The notes: generated by a model from the sequence alone, not told the origin. A stretch of 64,000 nucleotides of DNA from Bordetella genomosp. 13 (GCF_002119665.1 NZ_CP021111.1:3162001-3226000), one strand, 5' to 3'; positions 32,119 to 41,540 are shown, counted from the stretch's first letter. Made by a program: numbers and translations.

Positions 32119-35100
32119 ATGTTTGACAACGCCACCGCCGCTCCCGCCGTACTGCCGCCGTATGCCGAGCTGTACTGCCAATCCAACTTCTCGTTCCTGC
32201 AGGGCGCGTCCGAGCCCGAAGAGCTGGTGGACCAGGCCTTCGAGCTGGGCTATGCCGCGCTGGCCATCACCGACGAATGCTCGCTGGCCGGCGTGGTGCG
32301 CGCGCACACCCAGGCCAGGCGGCTCAACGAGGCGGCGCGCGACGCCTCCTTGAACCACCAACTGCAACTCATCATCGGCGCCAGCTTCACGCTGCGGGCC
32401 GGGCCCGGCGCGGCCGACATCAGGCTGGTGCTGCTGGCGCAGACCCGCGAAGGCTATGGCAACCTGTCCGAGTTCATCACCCTTGGCCGCACGCGTGCCG
32501 CCAAGGGCGAATACCGGCTCGATGCGCAAGACCTCAAGACGCTGCGCAACCTGCCCGAATGCCTGGCCATCCTGGCGCCTGCCTGCGGCATGGACGCCGA
32601 CACCCTCATCGCACAGGCGCGCTGGCTGGCGCGCACCTTTCCCCGGCGTGCCTGGCTGGGCCTGACGCTGCTGTACGGCCCGCGCGACGACCTGCACCGC
32701 GCGGCCATCGAGCAGGCCGCGCGCGCCACGGACCTGCCGGTGGTCGCGGTGGGCGACGTGCAGATGCACCTGCGCTCGCGCAAGCCGCTGCACGACACCA
32801 TGACCGCCATACGCACAGGCCGCAGCGTGGCAGAATGCGGCTACGACCTGGCGGCCAATGCCGAACGCCATCTGCGCACGCGCATTCGCCTGGCCAATCT
32901 CTATCCGCCCGAGGCGCTGGCGCAGACCCAGGTCGTGATGCGCCGCTGCAGGTTCTCGCTGGACGAACTGAAGTACGAGTATCCCAACGAGATCGTGCCC
33001 AAGGGCTACACCGCCCAGTCCTATCTGCGCCGCGAAGCCCTGGCGGGCGCGAAGCGGCGCTATCCCCAAGGCGTGCCCCCGTCCACCCTCACGCAGATCG
33101 AGAAGGAACTCGAGCTGATCGCCGAGATGAAGTACGAAGCCTATTTCCTCACCGTCTACGACGTCGTGAAAGAGGCAAGAAGGCGGGACATTCTCTGCCA
33201 GGGCCGCGGATCGGCGGCCAACTCGGTCGTGTGCTTCTGCCTGGGCATCACCGAAGTCCGTCCCGAAAGCAGCAGCCTGCTGTTCGAGCGCTTCATCAGC
33301 AAGGAACGCGGCGAGCCGCCCGACATCGACGTCGACTTCGAGCACCAGCGGCGCGAAGAGATCATCCAGTACATCTACGAAAAGTACGGCCGGCATCGCG
33401 CGGCCCTGACCGCCGTGGTCATCAGCTACCGCCCGCGCAGCGTGCTGCGCGACACCGGCAAGGCCCTCGGCGTGGACCCGGTCATCATCGACACGGTGGC
33501 GCGCGCGCATCAATGGTGGGACGGCAAGGAGTCCCTGCTGCGCACGCTGAAATCGTCCGGCCTGGATCCCGACGCGCCCGTGTCGCGCCATTGGGCGGAA
33601 CTGGCGCAGACCCTGATGAACTTTCCGCGCCACCTGTCGCAGCATCCCGGCGGCTTCGTCATCGCGCGCGACAAGCTGTCGCGCCTGGTGCCCATCGAGA
33701 ACGCCGCCATGCCGGACCGCAGCGTGGTGCAGTGGGACAAGGACGACCTGGACGCGCTGGGCCTGTTGAAGGTGGACATCCTGGCGCTGGGCATGCTCAG
33801 CATGCTGCAGCGCGCCCTGAAACTGATATCCCTGCGGCGCGGCTGCAAGATGACGATGCAGGACATTCCCCAGGACGACAAGCCCACGTATGACATGATC
33901 TGCAAGGCCGACACCGTGGGCGTCTTCCAGATCGAATCGCGCGCGCAGATGAGCATGCTGCCGCGCCTGCGTCCGCAGGAATACTACGACCTGGTGGTGC
34001 AGGTGGCCATCGTGCGGCCCGGGCCCATCCAGGGCGGCATGGTGCATCCCTATCTCGAGCGGCGCAAGAACAAGGCCCTGGTCACCTATCCCGGCCCCGC
34101 CGTCAAGGAAGTGCTGGAACGCACGCTGGGCGTGCCCATCTTCCAGGAACAGGTCATGCAGATTGCCATCAAGGCGGCCGACTTCACGCCGGGCCAGGCC
34201 GACCAGCTGCGCCGCTCGATGGCGGCATGGCGGCGCAACGGCAGCATCGAGAAGCACCGCGACAAGCTCATCAAGGGCCTGCGGAAAAACGGCTATACCG
34301 AAGAGTTCGCCGAATCCCTGTTCCGCCAGATCGAGGGCTTCGGCGAATACGGCTTTCCTGAAAGCCACGCGGCCAGCTTCGCGCTGCTGGCGTATTCCAG
34401 CTCGTGGATCAAGTGCCATGAGCCCGAGGCCTTCCTGGCGGCGCTGCTCAACTCGCAGCCCATGGGCTTCTACGCGCCCGCCCAACTGGTGCAGGACGCG
34501 CGCCGCCACGGCGTCGAGGTGCTGCCCGCCGACGTCATCGTCAGCGACTACGAAGCCACCCTGGAACCTGTGCATGGCTCGGCACGGCCCGCGGTGCGGC
34601 TGGGCCTGAACATGGTTCAAGGCCTCAATGAAGACGCCGCCCGCCGCATCGCGCAGACCCGCGAGGCGCAGCCCTATGCAGATACCCGCGACCTGGCGCT
34701 GCGCGCCCAGCTGAACCGGCAAGAGCTCGACGCCCTGGCCGCCGCCGATGCGCTGCGCACGCTGGCCGGCCATCGCCGCCACGCCAGCTGGGCCGCCGCC
34801 GGCGCCGTGCCCAGCCGCGACCTGCTGCGCGCGGCGCCGCTCGCCGAACCGACCATCCCCGAGCTGTCAGCGCCCTCGGAAGGCCAGAACGTGGCGGCCG
34901 ACTACCGCACCCTGCGCATGACGCTGCGCACCCACCCCGTGGCGCTGTTGCGGGCGCAACTGGCCGCCCGCAACTTCCAGCCCGCCAACGTGCTGAACAC
35001 TTATCCCGACCGGCGCCCGGCGCGCGCCTGCGGCATCGTCACCGTGCGCCAGCGGCCGCAGACGGCCAAGGGCACCATCTTCGTCACCATCGAAGACGAG

Positions 35101-35295
35101 ACCGGCCCGGTCAACGCGGTGGTACGCCTAGAACTGATCGAACGCCAGCGGCGCGAACTGCTGGGCGCCACCCTGCTGGGCATCTACGGCACCTGGCAAA
35201 GCCGGGATGGAGTGCATCACCTGATCGCGCAGCGGCTGGTCGACCTGACGGAATTGCTGGGGGATCTGCCGGCGCGCAGCCGGAATTTTCAATAG
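32119..35295 (+). CDS. dnaE2: Error-prone DNA polymerase DnaE2 (ImuC)
   Basis: The 1058-residue C-family polymerase starts with a PHP domain (YAELYCQSNFSFLQGASEPEELV). The catalytic palm carries PDIDVDFEHQRREE, with Asp402 and Asp404 of the DID triad. FPRHLSQHPGGFVIA and ALGLLKVDILALGML follow, then the helix-hairpin-helix and an OB-fold near the end (ARACGIVTVRQRPQTAKG). DnaE2 performs mutagenic lesion bypass with ImuA and ImuB. Length is typical (about 1040-1080). It is convergent with the DadA-like gene, with only ten bases between stops. Confidence 0.95.
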   Translation: MFDNATAAPAVLPPYAELYCQSNFSFLQGASEPEELVDQAFELGYAALAITDECSLAGVVRAHTQARRLNEAARDASLNHQLQLIIGASFTLRAGPGAADIRLVLLAQTREGYGNLSEFITLGRTRAAKGEYRLDAQDLKTLRNLPECLAILAPACGMDADTLIAQARWLARTFPRRAWLGLTLLYGPRDDLHRAAIEQAARATDLPVVAVGDVQMHLRSRKPLHDTMTAIRTGRSVAECGYDLAANAERHLRTRIRLANLYPPEALAQTQVVMRRCRFSLDELKYEYPNEIVPKGYTAQSYLRREALAGAKRRYPQGVPPSTLTQIEKELELIAEMKYEAYFLTVYDVVKEARRRDILCQGRGSAANSVVCFCLGITEVRPESSSLLFERFISKERGEPPDIDVDFEHQRREEIIQYIYEKYGRHRAALTAVVISYRPRSVLRDTGKALGVDPVIIDTVARAHQWWDGKESLLRTLKSSGLDPDAPVSRHWAELAQTLMNFPRHLSQHPGGFVIARDKLSRLVPIENAAMPDRSVVQWDKDDLDALGLLKVDILALGMLSMLQRALKLISLRRGCKMTMQDIPQDDKPTYDMICKADTVGVFQIESRAQMSMLPRLRPQEYYDLVVQVAIVRPGPIQGGMVHPYLERRKNKALVTYPGPAVKEVLERTLGVPIFQEQVMQIAIKAADFTPGQADQLRRSMAAWRRNGSIEKHRDKLIKGLRKNGYTEEFAESLFRQIEGFGEYGFPESHAASFALLAYSSSWIKCHEPEAFLAALLNSQPMGFYAPAQLVQDARRHGVEVLPADVIVSDYEATLEPVHGSARPAVRLGLNMVQGLNEDAARRIAQTREAQPYADTRDLALRAQLNRQELDALAAADALRTLAGHRRHASWAAAGAVPSRDLLRAAPLAEPTIPELSAPSEGQNVAADYRTLRMTLRTHPVALLRAQLAARNFQPANVLNTYPDRRPARACGIVTVRQRPQTAKGTIFVTIEDETGPVNAVVRLELIERQRRELLGATLLGIYGTWQSRDGVHHLIAQRLVDLTELLGDLPARSRNFQ

Positions 35296-35305
35296 GCCCG
35301 ATGGC

Positions 35306-36550
35306 TCAAGGCGCGAACGGCCCCGGATCCAGCGGCGGCGGCGCGTCGTCCATCAGCGCCGTCAGCAGCGCCGCGCTGCCGCACGCCAGCGTGAACCCCA
35401 GCGCGCCCTGCCCGACGTTCAGCCACAGGTTCGACGCCACCCGGCTGCGTCCGATCAGCGGCTTGCCGCCCGGCGTGGCCGGGCGCTGCCCGGCCCAGGC
35501 CACGGCCTGGTCCAGGTCCAGCGTGGGAAACGCCTCTCGCACCTGGCGCTTCAACAGCGCGATGCGCGCGGGATCGATGCCCGCCTCCGCGCCGATATCG
35601 ACCATGGCGGCAATGCGCAGTACGGAACCGATGCGCGCATACACGATGCGGCGCTGATAGTCCGTCACGCTGATGGCGGGCGCCGTGCGGTCTTCGGCCG
35701 CCAGCGGCACGCTGAGGCTATACCCCTTGAGCGGATAGATGGGCACGTCGCCGCCCAGCGGACGCAGCAGCGCGCGCGTGCCCAGCCCCGTGGCCAGCAC
35801 CACGGCATCGGCTTCGATCTCGCCGGCCTCGGTACGCACGGCCGCGATGCGGCCGCCACGGCGCACCAGGCCATGCACCGGATTGCCCAGGCTGCCGGTG
35901 GCGCCAGGCAGTTTGCAGAATCTCTCGTACAGGCCTTCGGTGAACCGCAGGCAGTCGCCCGCCTCTTCCCCGGGCGTGTAGACCGCCCCCGCCAGCGCGG
36001 AACCCATGCCGGCCAGCGCAGGCTCCAGTGCCAGCGTGCCCTCCGCATCCAGCACCTGCTGCCGGGCGCCCAGCGTGGCCTGGTAGGCGGCCAGCGCACG
36101 CGCCTTGTCCAGCATGGCGGGATCGCGATAGACGATGAGCTTGCCGTTGCGCACGTGGCCGAACTCCAGCGGCTCGTGCCGCAGCAGCGCATGCAGCGTG
36201 TCGCGGCTGAGATAGGCCAGCGCCTGCAGCTGCGCCGTCGAAGCCTGGGCCACCGAAGCCCGGCAGGCCGCCACGAATTGCAGGCACCAACGCCATTGAT
36301 GCGGATCCAGCCGCGGCCGGAAACGCAGCGGAGAATCGCTGTGCAGCAGATAGCCGGGCACGCTCGACAGCACGCCCGGACCCGCCAGCGGGGCCACGTA
36401 GCTATAGCTCAATTGGCCGCCGTTGGCATAGCTGGCCAGCTCGGCCGGCCTCGGCCGCGCATCGGCCAGCACCACCTCATGACCGTCGCGGGCCAGGAAA
36501 TATGCCGATGTCACGCCCACCACACCGGCTCCGACGACGCAGATACGCAT
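35306..36550 (-). CDS. DadA-like FAD-dependent D-amino acid dehydrogenase (second paralogue)
   Basis: The 414-residue oxidoreductase begins MRICVVGAGVVGVTSAYFLARDGH, a flavin-binding fold, followed by ASYANGGQLSYSYVAPLAGPG. This is the DadA signature but differs from the DadA at 12292 ([16 protein letters not shown]). [14 protein letters not shown] and QGALGFTLACGSAALLTAL complete the match. It is shorter by about 17 residues and lacks a neighbouring Lrp gene, so substrate and regulation probably differ. Related paralogues act on D-amino acids, glycine or sarcosine. It is reverse strand, downstream of nsrR with 184 bp between. Confidence 0.87.
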   Translation of the reverse strand: MRICVVGAGVVGVTSAYFLARDGHEVVLADARPRPAELASYANGGQLSYSYVAPLAGPGVLSSVPGYLLHSDSPLRFRPRLDPHQWRWCLQFVAACRASVAQASTAQLQALAYLSRDTLHALLRHEPLEFGHVRNGKLIVYRDPAMLDKARALAAYQATLGARQQVLDAEGTLALEPALAGMGSALAGAVYTPGEEAGDCLRFTEGLYERFCKLPGATGSLGNPVHGLVRRGGRIAAVRTEAGEIEADAVVLATGLGTRALLRPLGGDVPIYPLKGYSLSVPLAAEDRTAPAISVTDYQRRIVYARIGSVLRIAAMVDIGAEAGIDPARIALLKRQVREAFPTLDLDQAVAWAGQRPATPGGKPLIGRSRVASNLWLNVGQGALGFTLACGSAALLTALMDDAPPPLDPGPFAP

Positions 36551-36700
36551 GCCCGATCCCGATCCCTGATTGCACAAGCCCCTATTCTGGTCCGCCCTCG
36601 TGCGCGGCGCCAATGAGCAGTCCGGCAGCACCCATAACCTTGGTCTATGGCCCGGGCGGTACCGGCGGATCGTCGGTCCGGCCGCATGCGAAGAAGGAGT

Positions 36701-36719
36701 CCGGGCGCTCGATGCCCGG
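36701..36719 (-). terminator. Hairpin after nsrR
   Basis: On the reverse strand CCGGGC-ATCGAGC-GCCCGG forms a 6-bp GC stem with a 7-base loop just after the nsrR stop, followed by ACTCCTTCTTC, which is pyrimidine-rich but not a pure T run. It may weakly end hmp-nsrR transcription before the DadA-like gene. Confidence 0.5.
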
Positions 36720-36734
36720 CGGCAGGACGCGGCG

Positions 36735-37172
36735 CTACGCCGCGCGGTGCAGCTTTATGATGGCCGCCGCCGTCGGCGCCACCACCAGGTCGGCCAGCGT
36801 ATGGCGGTCCAGCGTATCGACCAGCGCGTTCAACGCCTCGTTCAGCGCGCCCGCCAGCCGACACGCCCCGTTCAGCGCACAGGGCGGTTCGGCGCAGTCG
36901 ATCAGCGGCCCCTGGTGCTCGAGCACCCGCACCATTTGCCCCACGCGATAGGTATCCGCCGGCCGCGCCAGCGCCAGTCCGCCGCCCTTGCCGCGCGTGG
37001 CCGCCACCCAGCCCTGCTGCGACAGGAAATGCACCACCTTGACCAGATGATTGCGCGAGATGCCGAAGCGCTCAGCGATCTCGGGTATGGTCACGGGCTT
37101 GGCGCGATCCTGGCATTGCGTCAGGTACATCATGACGCGCAGGCCGAAGTCGGTGAAACGGTTCAGTTGCAT
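36735..37172 (-). CDS. nsrR: Nitric-oxide-sensing Rrf2-family repressor NsrR
   Basis: The 145-residue protein starts MQLNRFTDFGLRVMMYLTQ, diagnostic for NsrR, followed by the winged helix TIPEIAERFGISRNHLVKVV. Cys93, Cys98 and Cys104 keep the 5- and 6-residue steps of E. coli NsrR (C91, C96, C102), which hold an iron-sulfur cluster that reacts with NO. Loss of the cluster frees target promoters. It lies 72 bp downstream of hmp on the same strand, whose promoter carries a matching operator, so it very likely represses hmp and itself. The ATG at 37170-37172 was chosen for its fit to the conserved N-terminus. Confidence 0.94.
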   Translation of the reverse strand: MQLNRFTDFGLRVMMYLTQCQDRAKPVTIPEIAERFGISRNHLVKVVHFLSQQGWVAATRGKGGGLALARPADTYRVGQMVRVLEHQGPLIDCAEPPCALNGACRLAGALNEALNALVDTLDRHTLADLVVAPTAAAIIKLHRAA

Positions 37173-37244
37173 TGCTGAGGCTCGCTGGCGGCGCAAGCGG
37201 CAAGAATACACCTGCCGCCCGCGCTGTTTGCGGGCCGGCGCGCC

Positions 37245-38462
37245 TTACGCGTCCATGCCGCCGGTGCCGAACACTTCGGCATGGATGCGCTCCGGCGCCA
37301 CGCCCAGGTCGCGCAGCGCCTGGCGCTGCGCCTGCATGAACGGCACGGGGCCGCAGAGGTAGTAATCAGCGTCGTCCAGCAGCACGTCGTCGCGGATGGC
37401 ATGCAGGTCGATGCGGCCGGCGTGATGATAGTCCACGCCCTGGCGGTCCGCCGGGCCCACGCGCTCGTAAAACACCTTGCTGCGCACGTTGGGCAGGCGC
37501 CCGGTCAGCGAACTGAGATGCTCGCGCATGGCGTGCACCGACCCTTCGCGGCAGCCATGGATGAAGCGCACCTGGCGGCCGTCGCGGCGCGCCGCCACGG
37601 TGTTGAGCATGGACATCATCGGCGTCAGGCCCACCCCGCCGCTGATCAGCACGATCGGGTTGGTGCCTTCCACATCCAGCGTGAACTCGCCCTGTGGCGG
37701 CGCCACGTCCAGGATGTCGCCCTCGTCGTAGCGATCGTGCAGCAGGTTCGAGACCTGGCCGGCGGGACGGCCGCTGGCCGCGCTCTCGCGCTTGACGGAG
37801 ATGCGCAGCCGGCCAGTGCCGGGGGCATCGGAAAGGCTGTATTGGCGGGGCTGCATGATGCCAAGCTCCGGCACGAAGACGCGCACCGACAGGTATTGGC
37901 CAGGCAGATAGTCGGGCACCGGGCCGCCGTCGGCCGGCGACAGATAGAAGGACGTGATCTCGGCGCTCTCGGGCACCTTGCCCACCACGCGGAAGGCGCG
38001 CCAGCCCGTCCAGCCGCCCTCGCGCGCCACCGCACTGGCATACATCGAAGCCTCCAGGCCGGCCAGCACGTCCACCAGTTGCCCATAGGCCTGCGCCCAG
38101 GCATCGACCAGTTGGTCGGTGGCCGCCTCGCCCAGCACTTCGCGGATGGAGGCCAGCAAATGGAAGCCGACGACGTCGTAGTGCTCGCGCCGGATGCCCA
38201 GGCTGACGTGCTTGTGCGCCACGCGTTCCAGCACCGGCATCAGCACGGACGGGTCGTCGATGTGCTGCGCATAGGCCGCCACCGCCATCGCCAGCGCCTG
38301 CTGCTGCTGGCCGTTGTGCTGATGGCCCTGGTTGAACAACTGCCGCAGATGCGGGCTGCCCTTGAACAGACGCTGGTAGAAGTGACGCGTCAAGGTCTCT
38401 CCATGAACCTGGAGGACGGGCGCCGTGGCCTTGACCTGGGCGCGGACGGTATCGCTGAGCAT
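37245..38462 (-). CDS. hmp: Flavohaemoprotein, nitric oxide dioxygenase
   Basis: The 405-residue protein has a globin domain (1-~145) with distal Tyr29 and proximal His85, matching E. coli Hmp numbering. The FAD domain shows MQPRQYSLSDAP (RxYS) and the NAD(P) domain shows ISGGVGLTPMMSML and YYLCGPVPFMQ. It oxidises NO to nitrate with O2 and NAD(P)H. AGGAGTT precedes the ATG at 38460-38462. A perfect NsrR-type operator overlaps its -10 box, and nsrR follows in the same operon. Length and domain order are standard. Confidence 0.96.
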   Translation of the reverse strand: MLSDTVRAQVKATAPVLQVHGETLTRHFYQRLFKGSPHLRQLFNQGHQHNGQQQQALAMAVAAYAQHIDDPSVLMPVLERVAHKHVSLGIRREHYDVVGFHLLASIREVLGEAATDQLVDAWAQAYGQLVDVLAGLEASMYASAVAREGGWTGWRAFRVVGKVPESAEITSFYLSPADGGPVPDYLPGQYLSVRVFVPELGIMQPRQYSLSDAPGTGRLRISVKRESAASGRPAGQVSNLLHDRYDEGDILDVAPPQGEFTLDVEGTNPIVLISGGVGLTPMMSMLNTVAARRDGRQVRFIHGCREGSVHAMREHLSSLTGRLPNVRSKVFYERVGPADRQGVDYHHAGRIDLHAIRDDVLLDDADYYLCGPVPFMQAQRQALRDLGVAPERIHAEVFGTGGMDA

Positions 38463-38486
38463 GCGAACTCCTGAGTTGCCGGACAT

Positions 38487-38509
38487 AAGATGCATTAATT
38501 ATACATCTT
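38487..38509 (-). promoter_or_regulatory. hmp: NsrR operator overlapping the hmp -10 box
   Basis: The 23-bp site is a perfect inverted repeat of arms AAGATGyAT and ATrCATCTT around TAATT, the known NsrR consensus. The reverse-strand hexamer TATAAT at 38498-38503 lies inside it, so bound NsrR would block polymerase. It is about 25 bp before the hmp start. Confidence 0.92.
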
Positions 38510-38734
38510 TAAAGCACCACGCCGGCGCTGACTACACGACGACCGCGTCCAAGCGACGTCGAGCCGTTTGCACGGTCCTCACCGCCGCCTTGTCGGTGCA
38601 GGCCGGCCTGCCGTGACGCACGCGGACAGGCACGTACGGATCGAGACCGCATACATCCGTTCGCCAACTTGCCGCCATGGCCGCGCGGCGGTTAAAACAC
38701 CGGCTTTGCAGCAACATTTTTCAGGATCCACACC

Positions 38735-39196
38735 ATGAGCACTGCCACGCTCAAGACCCGTCTGTCCGACTCCGTCAAGGACGCCATGCGCGCCAAGGAC
38801 AGCGCCCGGCTGGCCACCCTGCGCTTTCTGCTGGCCGCGGTGAAGCAGAAGGAAGTGGACGAGCGCCGCGACCTGACGGACGGCGAGATCACGGCCATCA
38901 TCGAAAAGCAGGTGAAGCAGCGCCGCGAGTCGATCGCCGCCTTCGAACAGGCCGGCCGCACCGAAACGGCCGATCAGGAAAAGGCCGAGGTCGCCGTGCT
39001 GCAGGAGTTCCTGCCGCAGGCTGCCAGCCCCGAGGAAATCGCCGCCGCCATCGATGCGGCCTTGGCCGAAGTGGCCGCACAGGGCGTCAGCGGCGCGCCC
39101 GCCATGGGCAAGGCCATGGCCATCCTCAAGGCCTCGCTGGCCGGCAAGGCCGACATGTCCGCCGTGTCGCAACAGCTGAAGGCGCGCCTGTCCTGA
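38735..39196 (+). CDS. GatB/YqeY domain protein
   Basis: The 153-residue helical protein begins MSTATLKTRLSDSVKDAMRAKD and has the YqeY core: RLATLRFLLAAVKQKEVDERR, EITAIIEKQVKQRRESIAAFEQAGR and EVAVLQEFLPQ. The C-terminal MGKAMAILKASLAGKADMS is the GatB-tail-like motif. The fold is shared with the tRNA-binding tail of GatB amidotransferase, so a role in tRNA handling is suspected but unproved. AGGA precedes the ATG. It is divergent from hmp. Some Burkholderiales place this gene after rpsU; here no rpsU is present. Confidence 0.9.
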   Translation: MSTATLKTRLSDSVKDAMRAKDSARLATLRFLLAAVKQKEVDERRDLTDGEITAIIEKQVKQRRESIAAFEQAGRTETADQEKAEVAVLQEFLPQAASPEEIAAAIDAALAEVAAQGVSGAPAMGKAMAILKASLAGKADMSAVSQQLKARLS

Positions 39197-39390
39197 CCTG
39201 AGCCGCCCTTCGTCGACGGCGCGCGTGCCGGCCGCACGCAGGCCTGGCGCGCGACCGTATTGCGGTCCGCCCGTGTCTGGATCAGACATCCGCCGACGAG
39301 GCGTCGATGATGCTCGATCGCGACATCCGGACCCGCTCGCTCCGACAGCGTGCGGGCTGAACCGCGGTGACTGCGCAGCCTCGTGGCGTC

Positions 39391-40566
39391 TTATCTCGAC
39401 AGATCTGGAATGTGCGCGAACAGGTCCGGCTGCCTGCCCTCCTCTTGCGGATCGGCGAAATTGCTCATGCCGACTCCCGCCAGCCGATAGCGCGTGTTCG
39501 CCGGCAACAGCACTCGCGCGCACAGCGCGCGCGCCACGGCGGCCAGCTCTTCGACCGAGGCCGGCGACTGCGGCTGGGTCAGGCTGCGAGTCAGGATGCG
39601 GAAGCGATCGGTCTTCAGCTTGAGCACGATGGTGCGCCCCATCATCCCCTTGCGGCGCCCCTGCTCCCATACCTTCAGCGCCAGCCGGTCCAGCGTCTCC
39701 CCCAATTCGTCCAGCCGCAGATCGGTGCTGAAAGTGGTCTCCGCGGACACCTGCTGAGCCACCTGATCGGGCTCGACCTCGCGCTCGTCTATGCCGTGCG
39801 CCAGTTCGTGCAGCCGGTAGCCGTAGCGGCCGAAATGCAGTTCCAGCTCCGCGGGCGCGCGCTGGCGCAGGTCGCCCACCGTGCGGATGCCCAGCGTTTC
39901 GAGCCGCCCTTGCGTGACCTTGCCCACGCCGGGGATCTTGCGCACCGGAAGGTCCTGCAGGAACTCCAGCACGCGATGCGGCCTGATGACGAACAACCCG
40001 TCGGGCTTGTTCCAGTCGGACGCGATCTTGGCCAGGAACTTGTTGGGCGCCACGCCGGCCGAGGCCGTCAGGTCAGTTTCGGCACGGATCTCCGCGCGGA
40101 TGGCCTGCGCCACCTCGGTGGCCGTGGCCAGGCCGCGCTTGTTGGCCGTCACGTCGAGATAGGCCTCGTCCAGCGACAGCGGTTCGACCAGGTCGGTGTG
40201 GCGGGCGAAGATCTCGCGCACCTGGCGCGACACGGCGCGATAGCGATTGAAGTCGGGCGGCACGAACACGGCGCCGGGGCACAGCCGCTCCGCGCGCATC
40301 GCGGACATCGCCGAATGCACGCCATAGCGTCGCGCCTCGTACGAGGCCGCGCACACCACCGAACGGGGTCCGGTCCAGGCCACGACGACCGGCAGGCCGC
40401 GCAGCTCGGGGCGATCGCGCTGCTCGACCGAGGCGTAGAAGGCGTCCATGTCGACGTGGACGATCTTGCGGGCGGTGCGGGCATCGCCCCGCTCGGCATG
40501 CGGCCCGGCCGGCACCGTGGCTTCGGACGCGATTTCGGACGTGGTTGAGGCCACGGATGGGTCCAT
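39391..40566 (-). CDS. dinB: DNA polymerase IV
   Basis: The 391-residue Y-family polymerase has the intact active site missing from Imu[15 protein letters not shown] (Asp39) and SLDEAYLD (Asp133, Glu134). It then has the helix-hairpin-helix [22 protein letters not shown] and the little finger ending [12 protein letters not shown]. The first ~33 residues are an extension compared with E. coli DinB, which starts at the RKIIHVDMD equivalent; no later ATG before the motif exists. Pol IV extends past damage and mispaired ends. No LexA box was found upstream, unlike imuA. It is divergent from a thioesterase gene. Confidence 0.94.
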   Translation of the reverse strand: MDPSVASTTSEIASEATVPAGPHAERGDARTARKIVHVDMDAFYASVEQRDRPELRGLPVVVAWTGPRSVVCAASYEARRYGVHSAMSAMRAERLCPGAVFVPPDFNRYRAVSRQVREIFARHTDLVEPLSLDEAYLDVTANKRGLATATEVAQAIRAEIRAETDLTASAGVAPNKFLAKIASDWNKPDGLFVIRPHRVLEFLQDLPVRKIPGVGKVTQGRLETLGIRTVGDLRQRAPAELELHFGRYGYRLHELAHGIDEREVEPDQVAQQVSAETTFSTDLRLDELGETLDRLALKVWEQGRRKGMMGRTIVLKLKTDRFRILTRSLTQPQSPASVEELAAVARALCARVLLPANTRYRLAGVGMSNFADPQEEGRQPDLFAHIPDLSR

Positions 40567-40655
40567 ACTGGAACTTGGACGACGGGGAATGCGAAAACCC
40601 CCTATTATGGCGCGCTATCCGCTACTACACCCGCGCCGTCGCGCGGACCCTTGCA

Positions 40656-41066
40656 ATGGCTTCCACCCCCACCGATTACTTCGGCCTGACGATTCCCCTG
40701 ATGGAACTGCTGGGCCTCGTGCCGCAGCACGTCGACGCGGACAGCGCCCGTACCTTCCTGCCCTGGCGCGTCGAGCTGACCAACAGCCGCGGCGACATCC
40801 ACGGCGGCACGCTGATGAGCGTGCTGGACTTCACGCTCAGCGCCGCGGCCCGCGGCCTGGATCGCGAGCTGGGCATGGCTACCATCGACATGAACACCAC
40901 CTTCCTGTCGCCGGGCCGCGGCGACCTCAGCTTCAGCGCGCGCTGCCTGCGGCGCGGCAAGTCGATCGCCTTCTGTGAGGGCGAGGCGCGCGATGCCGAG
41001 GGCACGCTGGTGGCGCGCGCCACCGCCACGTTCAAGGCGGTGCGGCGCCGCCCGGGCGGCGACTGA
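40656..41066 (+). CDS. Hotdog-fold thioesterase (PaaI family)
   Basis: The 136-residue protein is a single hotdog domain with [20 protein letters not shown], the PaaI-type catalytic loop. [31 protein letters not shown] follows, forming the central strands. Such enzymes hydrolyse acyl- or phenylacetyl-CoA thioesters in the cytoplasm. The specific substrate is not shown; no paa or fatty-acid genes are near. The ATG at 40656 fits the conserved start of the fold; longer frames upstream lack ribosome sites. Confidence 0.86.
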   Translation: MASTPTDYFGLTIPLMELLGLVPQHVDADSARTFLPWRVELTNSRGDIHGGTLMSVLDFTLSAAARGLDRELGMATIDMNTTFLSPGRGDLSFSARCLRRGKSIAFCEGEARDAEGTLVARATATFKAVRRRPGGD

Positions 41067-41087
41067 GTCTAGTGCTTACTTGCCCTC

Positions 41088-41540
41088 TTACTTGCCCTGC
41101 ATGAACCAGGAATTCTTGTTGCTGTCCTTGTCCGTAGGCATGTAGGTGGTGCACGAGGGCACGCCGAACACGACGGCATCATGCATCGCGCGCATGGCGC
41201 CTTCGTTCCATATGCTCTTGCCCCACATGCTGACCTGCACGCGGGTGCGGTTGGCATCGATGGCCGACAGTTCGACGCGCGCCACCTCGCCCTCGACCAG
41301 CTTGGGGCGCACATACAGATGCCCGCGGCTGGCCGACTGGTCGAGGTTGCTCACGACTTCGTAGCCGCCGTCGCCCACCAGGCAGCGCTCGGCCTGCTGG
41401 CGGCTGGCCTGGTAGGCCCGCTGCAGGCCGACGGCCGCGTCGAAGCTGCCGGACAGGTCGCCGCCGCCGGGCGCGGTGCCCACCGAGCAGCCCGCCAGCG
41501 CCAGCGCGGCCATGCCCGCCGCCATCCAATTTCCAGCCAT
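41088..41540 (-). CDS. Small outer-membrane-type lipoprotein of unknown function
   Basis: The 150-residue protein has a lipoprotein signal with lipobox LALAGC near residue 18; GGAGG precedes the ATG at 41538-41540. After the acylated Cys come SVGTAPGGGDLSGSFDAAVGLQRAYQ and a small mixed region with two later cysteines (AERCLVG, VPSCTTY) that may form a disulfide. The residue after the lipid Cys is Ser, which favours outer-membrane sorting. It resembles short hypothetical lipoproteins of Bordetella-type genomes. The last codons are part of a 12-bp tandem duplication, giving two in-frame TAA stops 12 bases apart. Confidence 0.78.
   Translation of the reverse strand: MAGNWMAAGMAALALAGCSVGTAPGGGDLSGSFDAAVGLQRAYQASRQQAERCLVGDGGYEVVSNLDQSASRGHLYVRPKLVEGEVARVELSAIDANRTRVQVSMWGKSIWNEGAMRAMHDAVVFGVPSCTTYMPTDKDSNKNSWFMQGK

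Noticed and set aside
30541..34782. Very long open frame (over 1400 codons) on the reverse strand opposite imuB and dnaE2
   Set aside because: It is antisense to well-recognised polymerase genes, has low-complexity His/Gln/Arg/Ala composition and no domain. It arises from high GC third positions.
40567..40655. LexA box for dinB
   Set aside because: No CTGT-N8-ACAG pattern is present in the dinB upstream region; the only good site in the window is before imuA.
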